A stretch of 64,000 nt of DNA from Collinsella sp. BG-O-102 (GTDB lineage: Bacteria; Actinomycetota; Coriobacteriia; Coriobacteriales; Coriobacteriaceae): NCBI RefSeq assembly GCF_023656745.1, contig NZ_JAMOKO010000008.1, positions 1 through 64,000 of the forward strand. Reading direction: 5' to 3'. Position numbers and translations under genes: made by a program. Below the pieces are notes generated by a model that saw nothing but the letters and a program-made list of their open reading frames with translations, made no database searches and was not told the origin of the DNA. Of this stretch, positions 1 through 6,077 are shown in pieces; the first letter of the stretch is position 1; every line of letters begins with the position of its first letter.

Positions 1-123
1 GCCGTGGCCTCGCTCGAAGAGCCCGATCGCCGCCTTCCTGGCCTCGATGTCGTGCTTCACCCTCAAGTCGACACGCATAAAAAGCCTCCCATTTCTCATG
101 TCCAAGAAATGGGAGGCAGTTCA
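1..123 (-). mobile_element. End of an IS3-family (IS150-like) insertion sequence, partial
   Basis: The minus strand opens a reading frame at ATG 78 that runs off the window edge. Its first residues (MRVDLRVKHDIEARKAAIGL) look like the N-terminal helix-turn-helix of an IS3-family OrfA transposase. The element end is placed near 123 because the minus strand there reads TGAACTGCCTCCCATTTC, which resembles the ends of IS150-type elements (TG start, CCCATTT tract). A 13-bp stem (84-96 with 105-117) sits just before the ATG and is followed on the minus strand by five T, so it could block read-through transcription into the transposase. Only about 26 codons are visible, so the subgroup is uncertain. 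Confidence 0.6.
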
Positions 124-157
124 AATCGCACGGGCTTTTCATTGGTTGCAGATGAGG

Positions 158-652
158 CTAAAAGCAGAAGGCGGGGAACACGCAGTAGATGTTCGTCGCG
201 CTGTAGTAGTCATAGCTGCCGTTGCTGTGGACACAGCGGAAGGACGCGAAGTTGCTCGGATGCACGGAGCGAGTCCAGTGATAGCTGCTCGACGAAGCAC
301 TGGAATAGTTCGACGTTGTCACGCCCTTGGATTTGTAGTACTCGTACTGGGCGCCGTCAGACTGGAGGTCACCGTAGACTTCAGTCATCGAGAGCAGGAA
401 GACCTTGTCAGTCGTGGCCGAGGGGGTGCCTGCCTTGCCGCCGCCCAGGTTGTCGGTCATCTTCGTGACGGACTTCACCTTGGACTGGAGTTCGCAAGGC
501 AAAAGCGACCAGAGGTCGCCGGTATTGAGGCGGCCGCGGAGTTCGGACTTCTCCCAGCCGCCGGCGTGCGTGTTCGTGGCGTTTATTCTCTGTAGGGCCA
601 GGGCATTGTTGGTCGCCTCGAACGTAAGCCCCGCCTTGCCTGAGCCATCAGC
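158..652 (-). pseudogene. C-terminal remnant of a DUF6273-type surface protein
   Basis: The readable product contains the conserved DUF6273 pattern: GKAGLTFEATN, NAGGWEKSELR-like (here HAGGWEKSELRGRLNTGD), LLPCELQSKVKSVTK, DKVFLLSMTEVYG, a WTRSV segment and a terminal VFPAFCF. Such domains normally end large secreted or surface proteins of Coriobacteriia. Here the similarity begins abruptly near base 652. No signal peptide, wall anchor or upstream repeat region is present, and the apparent start about 70 bases further out lies in unrelated sequence. The stop lies 35 bases from the insertion sequence end. I read it as a beheaded gene. The family is recognised from sequence pattern; its function is not established. 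Confidence 0.7.
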
Positions 653-661
653 AAAAATTAA

Positions 662-832
662 GATAAGACCGTGTATGACCAATATGAACTTGAGCATATT
701 CCGTCCGTATTCATACTGGATGATCAAGGAAACATCATCGGCTTATCCGAAGGAGAGGAAGAACCCCTTGCCTTATTAAAGAAATACGCCAAATACAACG
801 GATATAAAGCGGAAGGAGGCGACATCAAGTAA
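662..832 (+). pseudogene. C-terminal remnant of a thioredoxin-like protein
   Basis: An open frame after an in-frame TAA at 659-661 encodes about 56 residues including HIPSVFILDDQGNIIGLSEG and a final lysine-rich helix. This is the second half of a thioredoxin fold: the cis-proline strand (IPSVFIL), a DDQGNII turn and the last helix. The CxxC half is missing, and no plausible start or ribosome site precedes it. It points right, towards a secreted four-cysteine protein that starts 30 bases later. In some bacteriocin clusters a thioredoxin-like accessory protein accompanies a disulfide-bonded peptide, so this may be what is left of such a helper. Confidence 0.5.
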
Positions 833-861
833 CTATCAAAGGCCAGATTAAGGAGCCAGCC

Positions 862-1266
862 ATGAAGAAATGCCTGCCCTCCATCGTCTCAGCAGCTCTT
901 TGCCTCTCCTTTGTCATGACACCATTTGTGCCCGTTGCGGCAGCCTATGCCGACGAGGGGTCTCCCGCCGAGAGCAGCGAGATCTACGTCCGAGACAACT
1001 ACGACGAAAAATACGATATATCCCTTTTTGAGCGCGGACGCTGCACGGATTCATATTCCAAGGCGTGGTGCGATTCTCACGGATTTGCAAATAACCGCAC
1101 CGTCCCTCACAAGGTCAAGCTGAACGCAAAGGAGGAGGCTTGCCTGCGCGATCCCTACCTTGCTGGCACCGCTGAAGTTATCGCCGGTCTCGTGACAACC
1201 GGTCCTGGCGGCGACTTGTTTGCAACCGCAATGACATCGTACCGACTTTTCACTTGCATGTTCTAA
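862..1266 (+). CDS. Small secreted four-cysteine protein, bacteriocin-like
   Basis: The 134-residue product starts with a clear Sec signal peptide (MKKC, hydrophobic core, AYA at 28-30 before Asp31). The predicted mature part is about 104 residues with four cysteines (61, 70, 94, 132), enough for two disulfides, and a Gly/Ala/Thr-rich hydrophobic stretch at about 101-126. The start is supported by AAGGAG six bases upstream of the ATG. It lies between a thioredoxin-like remnant and a small membrane protein, the order expected for a secreted toxin with oxidising helper and immunity protein. I recognise no named family. The bacteriocin reading is inference from size, cysteines and neighbours. 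Confidence 0.55.
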   Translation: MKKCLPSIVSAALCLSFVMTPFVPVAAAYADEGSPAESSEIYVRDNYDEKYDISLFERGRCTDSYSKAWCDSHGFANNRTVPHKVKLNAKEEACLRDPYLAGTAEVIAGLVTTGPGGDLFATAMTSYRLFTCMF

Positions 1267-1278
1267 AAGGAAGTTGCC

Positions 1279-1518
1279 ATGCTGTCGCAAACTCAATCGA
1301 GATACTTGACCACAATCGGCTTTGCCCTGCTTGCATTACTCTTTGCTAGCGACCTTTTGCTGAAACCGCCCAAGGAACTCGTTTCGCTTGCCATAGCCTG
1401 CATTTCCGCCCTTTACTTTACGGCAACCCTATTCGTCGGACTAAAGGAGAGGAAAAAGGGCGCAGTCGTTGCATCTGCCGTAGGCGTGGTCACAGCCATT
1501 GCCTCATTCTTTATCTGA
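1279..1518 (+). CDS. Small three-helix membrane protein, possible immunity protein
   Basis: This 79-residue protein has three hydrophobic segments (about 10-27, 33-53 and 61-78) separated by short charged loops (KPPKE, KERKKG) and no other domain. It begins 12 bases after the stop of the secreted four-cysteine protein, with AAAAGGAAG as ribosome site, so the two are probably cotranscribed. Small multi-span proteins directly behind a bacteriocin gene are often immunity proteins; that role is inferred from position only. No family was recognised. Confidence 0.5.
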   Translation: MLSQTQSRYLTTIGFALLALLFASDLLLKPPKELVSLAIACISALYFTATLFVGLKERKKGAVVASAVGVVTAIASFFI

Positions 1519-1530
1519 CGCATTGGTGAT

Positions 1531-1857
1531 CTAGGGGCGATATCGTAGGAATGCGACCGGGAGAGCCGGGACCAGATTGCCCGGGTTGCCCGGTCGGCTC
1601 GCGCGACGGCGCGGCGGTTCCACAGAAAGCTCTCCGGACTTCACGCCGTTTCTGATCGCATTGTAGACAGCCATCTCGTCTTCGCAGTCGGCGAGCACGC
1701 GGTGTGCGTCGTCGTTTTGGATGTCCAGTTAATCTCGAAGGTCCTCCATGCACCAGCGTTCGAGATTTGGCCATGCGCGTTGCGCGAGCTGATAAGTGTC
1801 GATTGCGATGTTGTAGTTAAAGTCCAGGCCAAAGCCGTCCCAGGCAGAACGGCTTTG
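1531..1857 (-). pseudogene. Remnant of a DnaQ-like (DEDDh) 3'-5' exonuclease
   Basis: Reading the minus strand from about 1857 gives AWDGFGLDFNYNIAIDTYQL, then WPNLERWCMEDLRD, an in-frame TAA at 1729-1731, then LDIQNDDAHRVLADCEDEM, AVYNAIRNGVKSGE and a stop at 1531. The HRVLADCEDE segment fits motif III of DEDDh exonucleases (His and Asp five residues apart), preceded by the usual 'IDTxxLAR' helix. Motif I is absent, and two stops lie upstream in the same frame. The protein is therefore broken both by an internal stop and by loss of its N-terminus. Confidence 0.55.
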
Positions 1858-1889
1858 TTTCCTTGATTATCAACTTCATCCGGACACTT

Positions 1890-1923
1890 CCCGCATTCAT
1901 CCGTGTGTACGGATGAATGCGGG
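1890..1923. repeat. Perfect 15-bp inverted repeat with 4-base loop
   Basis: The arm CCCGCATTCATCCGT (1890-1904) pairs perfectly with 1909-1923 around the loop GTGT. It lies 43 bases beyond the stop of the minus-strand gene at 1967 and beside the exonuclease remnant. There is no T-run on either side, so it is not a classical rho-independent terminator, although it could still slow transcription or protect an mRNA end. Confidence 0.5.
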
Positions 1924-1966
1924 GTTCGATACCCCGGCGGCCTAATCGGCAGACCGACGGGAATTC

Positions 1967-2404
1967 TCACTCCTCGAAAAAAGCCGGCACTCGGTTAGTC
2001 CTACGCATCTTGAAATCGCCAGTCTCGTGGGAGACGTAGAGAATGCCGTCCATCCCGTCTCGCGATGCATATGAAAGGTGAACAGAACCGCAATCCGCTC
2101 CATCATTGTCGAGAAGATCGAACGAGTTCGGGTCGCTCGTTGCGGCCAAACGACCACTCAGACAAGAGCCATCGTCATTACAGATTTGCCATTCCATATC
2201 TTCACCTGCAAGAATCGCCATAGACGGCTTGGTCGCGCCATCGTTGACATACATCCCATCTATGCCAAAACCGTTTTCAGCGCCATCGATGAACGACTGC
2301 TCGGACCTAAACCTCGCAAATGATGCACATAGCACCATTGCAAGACAAAGTGCAAAGCCAACAATCGCTATCTTTGCATAGCTCTTGCCTATCATGTCAT
2401 TCAC
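1967..2404 (-). CDS. Membrane-anchored small protein of unknown function
   Basis: The 145-residue product has one hydrophobic N-terminal segment (about 9-30) acting as anchor or uncleaved signal. The outer domain is rich in Gly, Asp and Ser, with predicted short strands (GMYVNDG, MEWQICNDDGSCLSG, GILYVSHETGDFKMRR), which suggests a small beta-barrel or beta-sandwich. Its start overlaps the last 8 bases of the upstream ABC transporter gene, so translation is probably coupled and the two proteins likely act together. Cysteines 77, 83 and 107 could form disulfides outside the cell. I know no named family. Confidence 0.55.
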   Translation of the reverse strand: MNDMIGKSYAKIAIVGFALCLAMVLCASFARFRSEQSFIDGAENGFGIDGMYVNDGATKPSMAILAGEDMEWQICNDDGSCLSGRLAATSDPNSFDLLDNDGADCGSVHLSYASRDGMDGILYVSHETGDFKMRRTNRVPAFFEE

Positions 2405-4211
2405 CTCCTTCGTATGTATCGAGGTATTCCTGCTTGAGTGTTTGCGAGGACGACTTGATCTTTTCCACGAGCGTGCCGGCCTCGATGAAGTAGAACGAGT
2501 TGGTGAGGTCTGCCAGGTCGTCGAGCAGATGGCTTGAGATGAGCACGCTTCGTCCCCGCGCCACCTCGCTGCGCATCGCGTCGCAGGAGGTTTTCCGCTT
2601 TCCCGGATCGAGGCCGTTCAGCGGTTCATCGAGGATGAGGTACGGGCAACCGGTCGATATCGCCATGGCAAGCTTTACCTGCTGCTTCATTCCTGTCGAG
2701 AGTTTACGGGTCGGCTTGTCGAGATATGGGGAGATTCCGAGGGAGCTGCAGAGCGAGTCGATGTCGGTGGCCGATTTCCACGCCTCCCTAACGAAAGAGA
2801 GGTGCTCGAGGGCTGATAGCGTGGGATAGAGATCCGTGTCGCCTGAAGAGCTCAGGTAGACGAGTTCTGCGAATTCGGCTGATCGACGTTGGCAGATTCC
2901 GTCTGCCGCCAGGCTTCCCGAGCGGATGCGGGTGGGAAATTGGCCCGACAGCGCTTCAAGAAGGGTGGTTTTCCCCGAGCCGTTGGGAGCAACGAGGCCC
3001 GCCGCCGTTCCCGGGCTCAGGAAAAGCGACCCGATTGAAAGTATCGTCGTGCTTCCGTATCCCACGCTCGCGTCCAGAAGCTCGAGCCCATGGTGCTTTT
3101 TCGCGGGTCCAGGCTGTTTGGGCGAACGTGTCGCAACGGCGCCGACCGCAAAAAGGACCGCGACGTATATCAGGGCCACGGCAAGCATCGATGCGCTGCC
3201 TGAACCGGAGCCAATGAATTCTGTCGGGAAGCATCCTACGTAACCCGTTGCCTCGATAGGCGAGAATACGGCCAGCGGCAGGAGATTGAGCGCGGCGTTA
3301 TGCCCCAGTGCCGAATCGGACAGTAACGGGAATGCCGGGGCCGCGACAAGCAGCGCGGAGGTAAGGGGGCCTGCGAAGACGCGCCTCGTTGCGGTCGATA
3401 GGACGGCGGAGCAAACGGATATCAAGGTTCCGCCCGCAAGCAGCGCGATAAGCAGGGCTGTGAAGACGTTTCCCGCGGTCGTGGTGGTAAGCACGCCGTT
3501 ATGGAAGAAGGCGATCGGGTACCCAGTTTGCCCGAAGCCGTTTAGGGCCAAGGCGTAAATGCTCCCGGGTGCAAGGCCGGCGAGGAGCATCGCGGTCCCC
3601 GCGCCAATTATCGAAAACACGGTTTGGATAAGGCGCCGGAATTTGGGCACGGGCGCCTTTGCCGCCAGGGTCGCAGGCCTTGTGGCGCCGAGCACGAGTA
3701 TCGACGAGAGAAGGAAGGGGATGAAGGGAAGGAAAGACGGCGCCTGGGCAATGGCGTAAGGCAGGAAGGAAAGGAATGGCAGGTCGTTTGCGGAGGCTGG
3801 GATATCCGTGATGCCGGAGCTGCTCAGAGCGCGGCAATACGCGAGGTCTGCGTCATTGGTCTCTCGGTCTCCCACGATGGACCCGGATTGGAAGCCTTCG
3901 TCCATGAGCGCGTAGTAGCTCTCGGCAGAGTCGAGAAAGGCGGCGTCGGTTTGAGCGGCGAGGGCGGCGTTCGCGTATCTTGCAAGCTCAGCGTCATCTT
4001 GCTGCTCTGGCGATAGGTCTGTGCCGCTGGCCTGGGGCGCGCGCGTATTGAATGCGTCGACGAAGCCCTGCATGCCCTGCTTCATGAAGAAGGGTCCGTA
4101 GATGGGTGAATTGAACGCAATGGGGATGGAGAAGGCTGCAGCGAGAACGAGCGTACAAATCCATACGGCCTTGTCTCTTAGGATTAGTTTGAGAAGAAGT
4201 CGACAGTACAT
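2397..4211 (-). CDS. ABC transporter, permease fused to ATPase
   Basis: The 604-residue protein joins an ABC-2-like permease (a first helix at about 15-35, a large extracellular loop, then five or more helices between about 150 and 370) to a C-terminal ATPase domain (about 380-604). The ATPase shows APNGSGKTT as Walker A, LSTGMKQQVKLAM as signature, YLILDEPLNGLDP as Walker B and a switch histidine in LISSHLLDD. The first glycine of the usual Walker A is alanine, which is uncommon. Most ABC-2 exporters keep the two parts on separate genes. The next gene overlaps its end by 8 bases. Export of a peptide or antibiotic is plausible; the substrate is unknown. Confidence 0.75.
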   Translation of the reverse strand: MYCRLLLKLILRDKAVWICTLVLAAAFSIPIAFNSPIYGPFFMKQGMQGFVDAFNTRAPQASGTDLSPEQQDDAELARYANAALAAQTDAAFLDSAESYYALMDEGFQSGSIVGDRETNDADLAYCRALSSSGITDIPASANDLPFLSFLPYAIAQAPSFLPFIPFLLSSILVLGATRPATLAAKAPVPKFRRLIQTVFSIIGAGTAMLLAGLAPGSIYALALNGFGQTGYPIAFFHNGVLTTTTAGNVFTALLIALLAGGTLISVCSAVLSTATRRVFAGPLTSALLVAAPAFPLLSDSALGHNAALNLLPLAVFSPIEATGYVGCFPTEFIGSGSGSASMLAVALIYVAVLFAVGAVATRSPKQPGPAKKHHGLELLDASVGYGSTTILSIGSLFLSPGTAAGLVAPNGSGKTTLLEALSGQFPTRIRSGSLAADGICQRRSAEFAELVYLSSSGDTDLYPTLSALEHLSFVREAWKSATDIDSLCSSLGISPYLDKPTRKLSTGMKQQVKLAMAISTGCPYLILDEPLNGLDPGKRKTSCDAMRSEVARGRSVLISSHLLDDLADLTNSFYFIEAGTLVEKIKSSSQTLKQEYLDTYEGGE

Positions 4212-4351
4212 TTAGAAGCACCTACGTTCCTCAAAGAATTGTTAGATTAAAAGTAACAGACCGGATGAAGATACGTGCGACGGGGGCGAGGCGAATGGCT
4301 GAACGGTATCGATATGCGGGTTCAACGGTATTATATTGACTACATAGATTA

Positions 4352-4552
4352 TTAACTTGCTTGACTTGTAAACCTAGTCGTCCTGTCATCATATTCAACT
4401 TCGAAAAAAGGGGAATGAGGGCATCCCGATGCATCGAGTATTACTGGAACCCTGGCGATACGCTGAATGATTTGTGACGAATAGTCATGTCCATCAAGAA
4501 GGCTCGACGCTTCGGGCAGCTCGTCAATCGATATGTCAATTCTTGGAGACAT
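4352..4552 (-). CDS. Possible 66-residue protein, unknown
   Basis: This frame lies in an AT-rich stretch between the ABC fusion and the DUF1648 gene (4212-4657), which otherwise holds nothing I recognise. The ATG at 4552 is preceded by GTAGGA at 5 bases, a reasonable ribosome site. The product begins MSPRIDISIDELPEASSLLD and has an acidic, soluble composition. A 29-codon frame with one hydrophobic segment (4536-4625, minus) overlaps its start. With no recognisable domain and a short length, chance is a real alternative. Confidence 0.3.
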   Translation of the reverse strand: MSPRIDISIDELPEASSLLDGHDYSSQIIQRIARVPVILDASGCPHSPFFEVEYDDRTTRFTSQAS

Positions 4553-4684
4553 GTATTCCTACCATTTTTAAAGAAACAACGGCGGTAATCGCTATCGCGA
4601 TTGCGCCAATAATACCGAGCGCCATCTATTTATACTTGATTTAAGGCGGAGTGGAATGTGGGCGCGCAAGGAGATGCGGAATCG

Positions 4685-5311
4685 ATGAGAGCCTCAAAAA
4701 AAATTACTGCAGTGTTATCAACTTTCATCCTCTCTATTCTTCCATTTCTGATTCTATGGGCGGCTTGGTCAGTCCTCCCTGATACAATTCCCGCTCATTG
4801 GAGTGGGGGTGTGGTTGATCGATGGGGTAATAAGCTTGAATTGCTGGTTGTTCCGCTGTTTTCTCTGATTGGTTCTATTGCAATTTCTGTGTACCTTATT
4901 GTTTCCACGCGGCGAAGAGAGTTCGCGGATTTCTCTGTTCGAATGCGACGGGACTTTGTTGCGTGCTATATTTCAAGTCTTCTTTTATCGACAACCTGCT
5001 CAGTGATAATTGCCGTTTGGGTTCAGTTGATTCTTACGCAAAGCACTGCGTTTGATGGGGGGCTTGGACTATCGATCCTGTATTCCCTTCCCGGGCTATA
5101 TGTGATCTTGTGCGCTTTGCCGCCTTTTTATGCGAGCGGCGAGAGCAAAAAGGCAGAGCGCCTGATAACAGTTCTTATTGGCGGCGCGGAGATTGTTCTT
5201 TGCGGAATAGTGCTTGAAGGTTCGGCTGCCTCTTATGCGATGATTGGACTGATGATTCTGTTCTGTGCGTTTGAGATTGTGTCACAGGTAAGGGATAGCC
5301 GGTCCTTATGA
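4685..5311 (+). CDS. DUF1648 domain membrane protein
   Basis: The product (208 residues from the ATG at 4685) carries the DUF1648 signature in its first loop: LPDTIPAHWSGG followed by DRWGNKLE. Five to six hydrophobic helices fit the family of SdpI-related and DUF1648 membrane proteins. The chosen ATG has AAGGAG at 11 bases; a GTG at 4658 in the same frame is possible and would add nine residues. The gene is AT-richer than the island to its right, so it probably has a separate origin. Family members include toxin-immunity proteins and poorly characterised membrane proteins, so no exact role is claimed. Confidence 0.65.
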   Translation: MRASKKITAVLSTFILSILPFLILWAAWSVLPDTIPAHWSGGVVDRWGNKLELLVVPLFSLIGSIAISVYLIVSTRRREFADFSVRMRRDFVACYISSLLLSTTCSVIIAVWVQLILTQSTAFDGGLGLSILYSLPGLYVILCALPPFYASGESKKAERLITVLIGGAEIVLCGIVLEGSAASYAMIGLMILFCAFEIVSQVRDSRSL

Positions 5312-5452
5312 GTTGAATTACGCGCGTGCGGATATAAAGGGTGGCATGTTAAATTTGTTGAAAACTCTGACATGCGCTGCCGACTTCATTAAAGTCGATT
5401 GCCAATCAAGTCTTCCTATATATGCGAGCCCTGAGAAGCTGCGCTGTGAACC

Positions 5453-5522
5453 TGAGACCGCTATCGATCGGCCCGGTGCACCGGGCCGCTGTCCTCGAGC
5501 CGGCATCAGCTTGCCGGTCTCA
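5453..5522. other. G+C-rich stretch with nested stem-loops in a 550-base gene-free gap
   Basis: The gap 5312-5862 holds no gene I can support. Within it, TGAGACCG (5453-5460) pairs with CGGTCTCA (5515-5522) and encloses a perfect 20-base palindrome (5469-5488). It also overlaps a third stem, CCGGCA (5500-5505) with TGCCGG (5512-5517). The alternative pairings could be part of a structured RNA or a decayed mobile sequence. Frames through 5520-5710 look non-coding (Pro/Arg-rich, no domain). An operator for the downstream antitoxin gene closes the gap. Confidence 0.3.
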
Positions 5523-5826
5523 AAACGTATGCCGTCCGGTACGACCAACAGCCGAGTCTTGCGCCCAGTTCGAGCAGCGCCAGAACCCCGTGCCGGAACC
5601 CACGCAGCCGATGGCAGGGGAATTCAGCCGCGGCAATCGAGGAGCCGACCCAGGGACGGCGCCCCCAGTCCTCGAAAGATTTCCACCGCCCCCTACAGGC
5701 CTGGATTGATTTAACAGTTGATTTAATCCGGCTGAACAAGCCGAGCATGGGCCGGTTGACAAAATGTAAGGTAAAAAAGCAGATACGACCGTACGCCGGT
5801 GCGGGGTTCGGGTGATGTGATAGAAA

Positions 5827-5842
5827 GTAATACACGTATTAC
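5827..5842. promoter_or_regulatory. Inverted-repeat operator before the antitoxin gene
   Basis: GTAATAC (5827-5833) and GTATTAC (5836-5842) form a 7-bp inverted repeat with a two-base spacer, 20 bases before the start codon of a ribbon-helix-helix protein. Such antitoxins normally repress their own promoter through short palindromes in this position, so this is the likely autoregulatory site. Confidence 0.5.
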
Positions 5843-5862
5843 ATCTAACCGGGAGGTGCATC

Positions 5863-6057
5863 ATGGCAACCGCCACCGCAGCCCTGAGAACCCCCGAGGA
5901 CCTCGCGAACAGGTACGACCGCCTGGCGAAGTCGACGGGCCGCACTAAAACCTTCTACATGACGGAGGCGCTTGCCGCAGAGATAGGCAGGCTCGAACAC
6001 GAGTACGGCCTCATGAATTATCCGGGAAGCGTTTGGTTGCGAGGTATGCCAGTGTGA
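5863..6057 (+). pseudogene. Truncated RelB-like ribbon-helix-helix antitoxin, toxin missing
   Basis: The 64-residue product has a good ribbon-helix-helix core (LRTPEDLANRYDRLAKSTGR, then TKTFYMTEALAAEIGRLEHE), typical of RelB-type antitoxins, and a strong GGGAGG ribosome site. The C-terminal toxin-binding tail expected after about residue 49 is replaced by MNYPGSVWLRGMPV, which does not look related. No RelE-type toxin follows: the next gene is a convergent histidine kinase. DNA binding may be retained, but the toxin-antitoxin function is probably lost. Confidence 0.6.
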
Positions 6058-6077
6058 GGGCCTGATTCGTCAGGCCC
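6058..6077. terminator. Hairpin between antitoxin remnant and histidine kinase
   Basis: GGGCCTGA and TCAGGCCC form an 8-bp stem around a TTCG tetraloop, a very stable arrangement. It overlaps the stop codon of the minus-strand kinase gene and follows the plus-strand antitoxin stop directly. There is no clear T-run, so it may be a weak bidirectional terminator. Confidence 0.4.

Noticed and set aside
1918-1945. tRNA T-arm-like sequence GCGGGGTTCGATACCCCG
   Set aside because: It has a five-pair stem and a seven-base TTCGATA loop, but no matching acceptor, anticodon or D arms lie upstream; the preceding bases form a separate 15-bp hairpin.
5313-5714. Open frames in the gap before the antitoxin gene
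   Set aside because: Products are Pro/Arg-rich, lack ribosome sites and show no domain on either strand.
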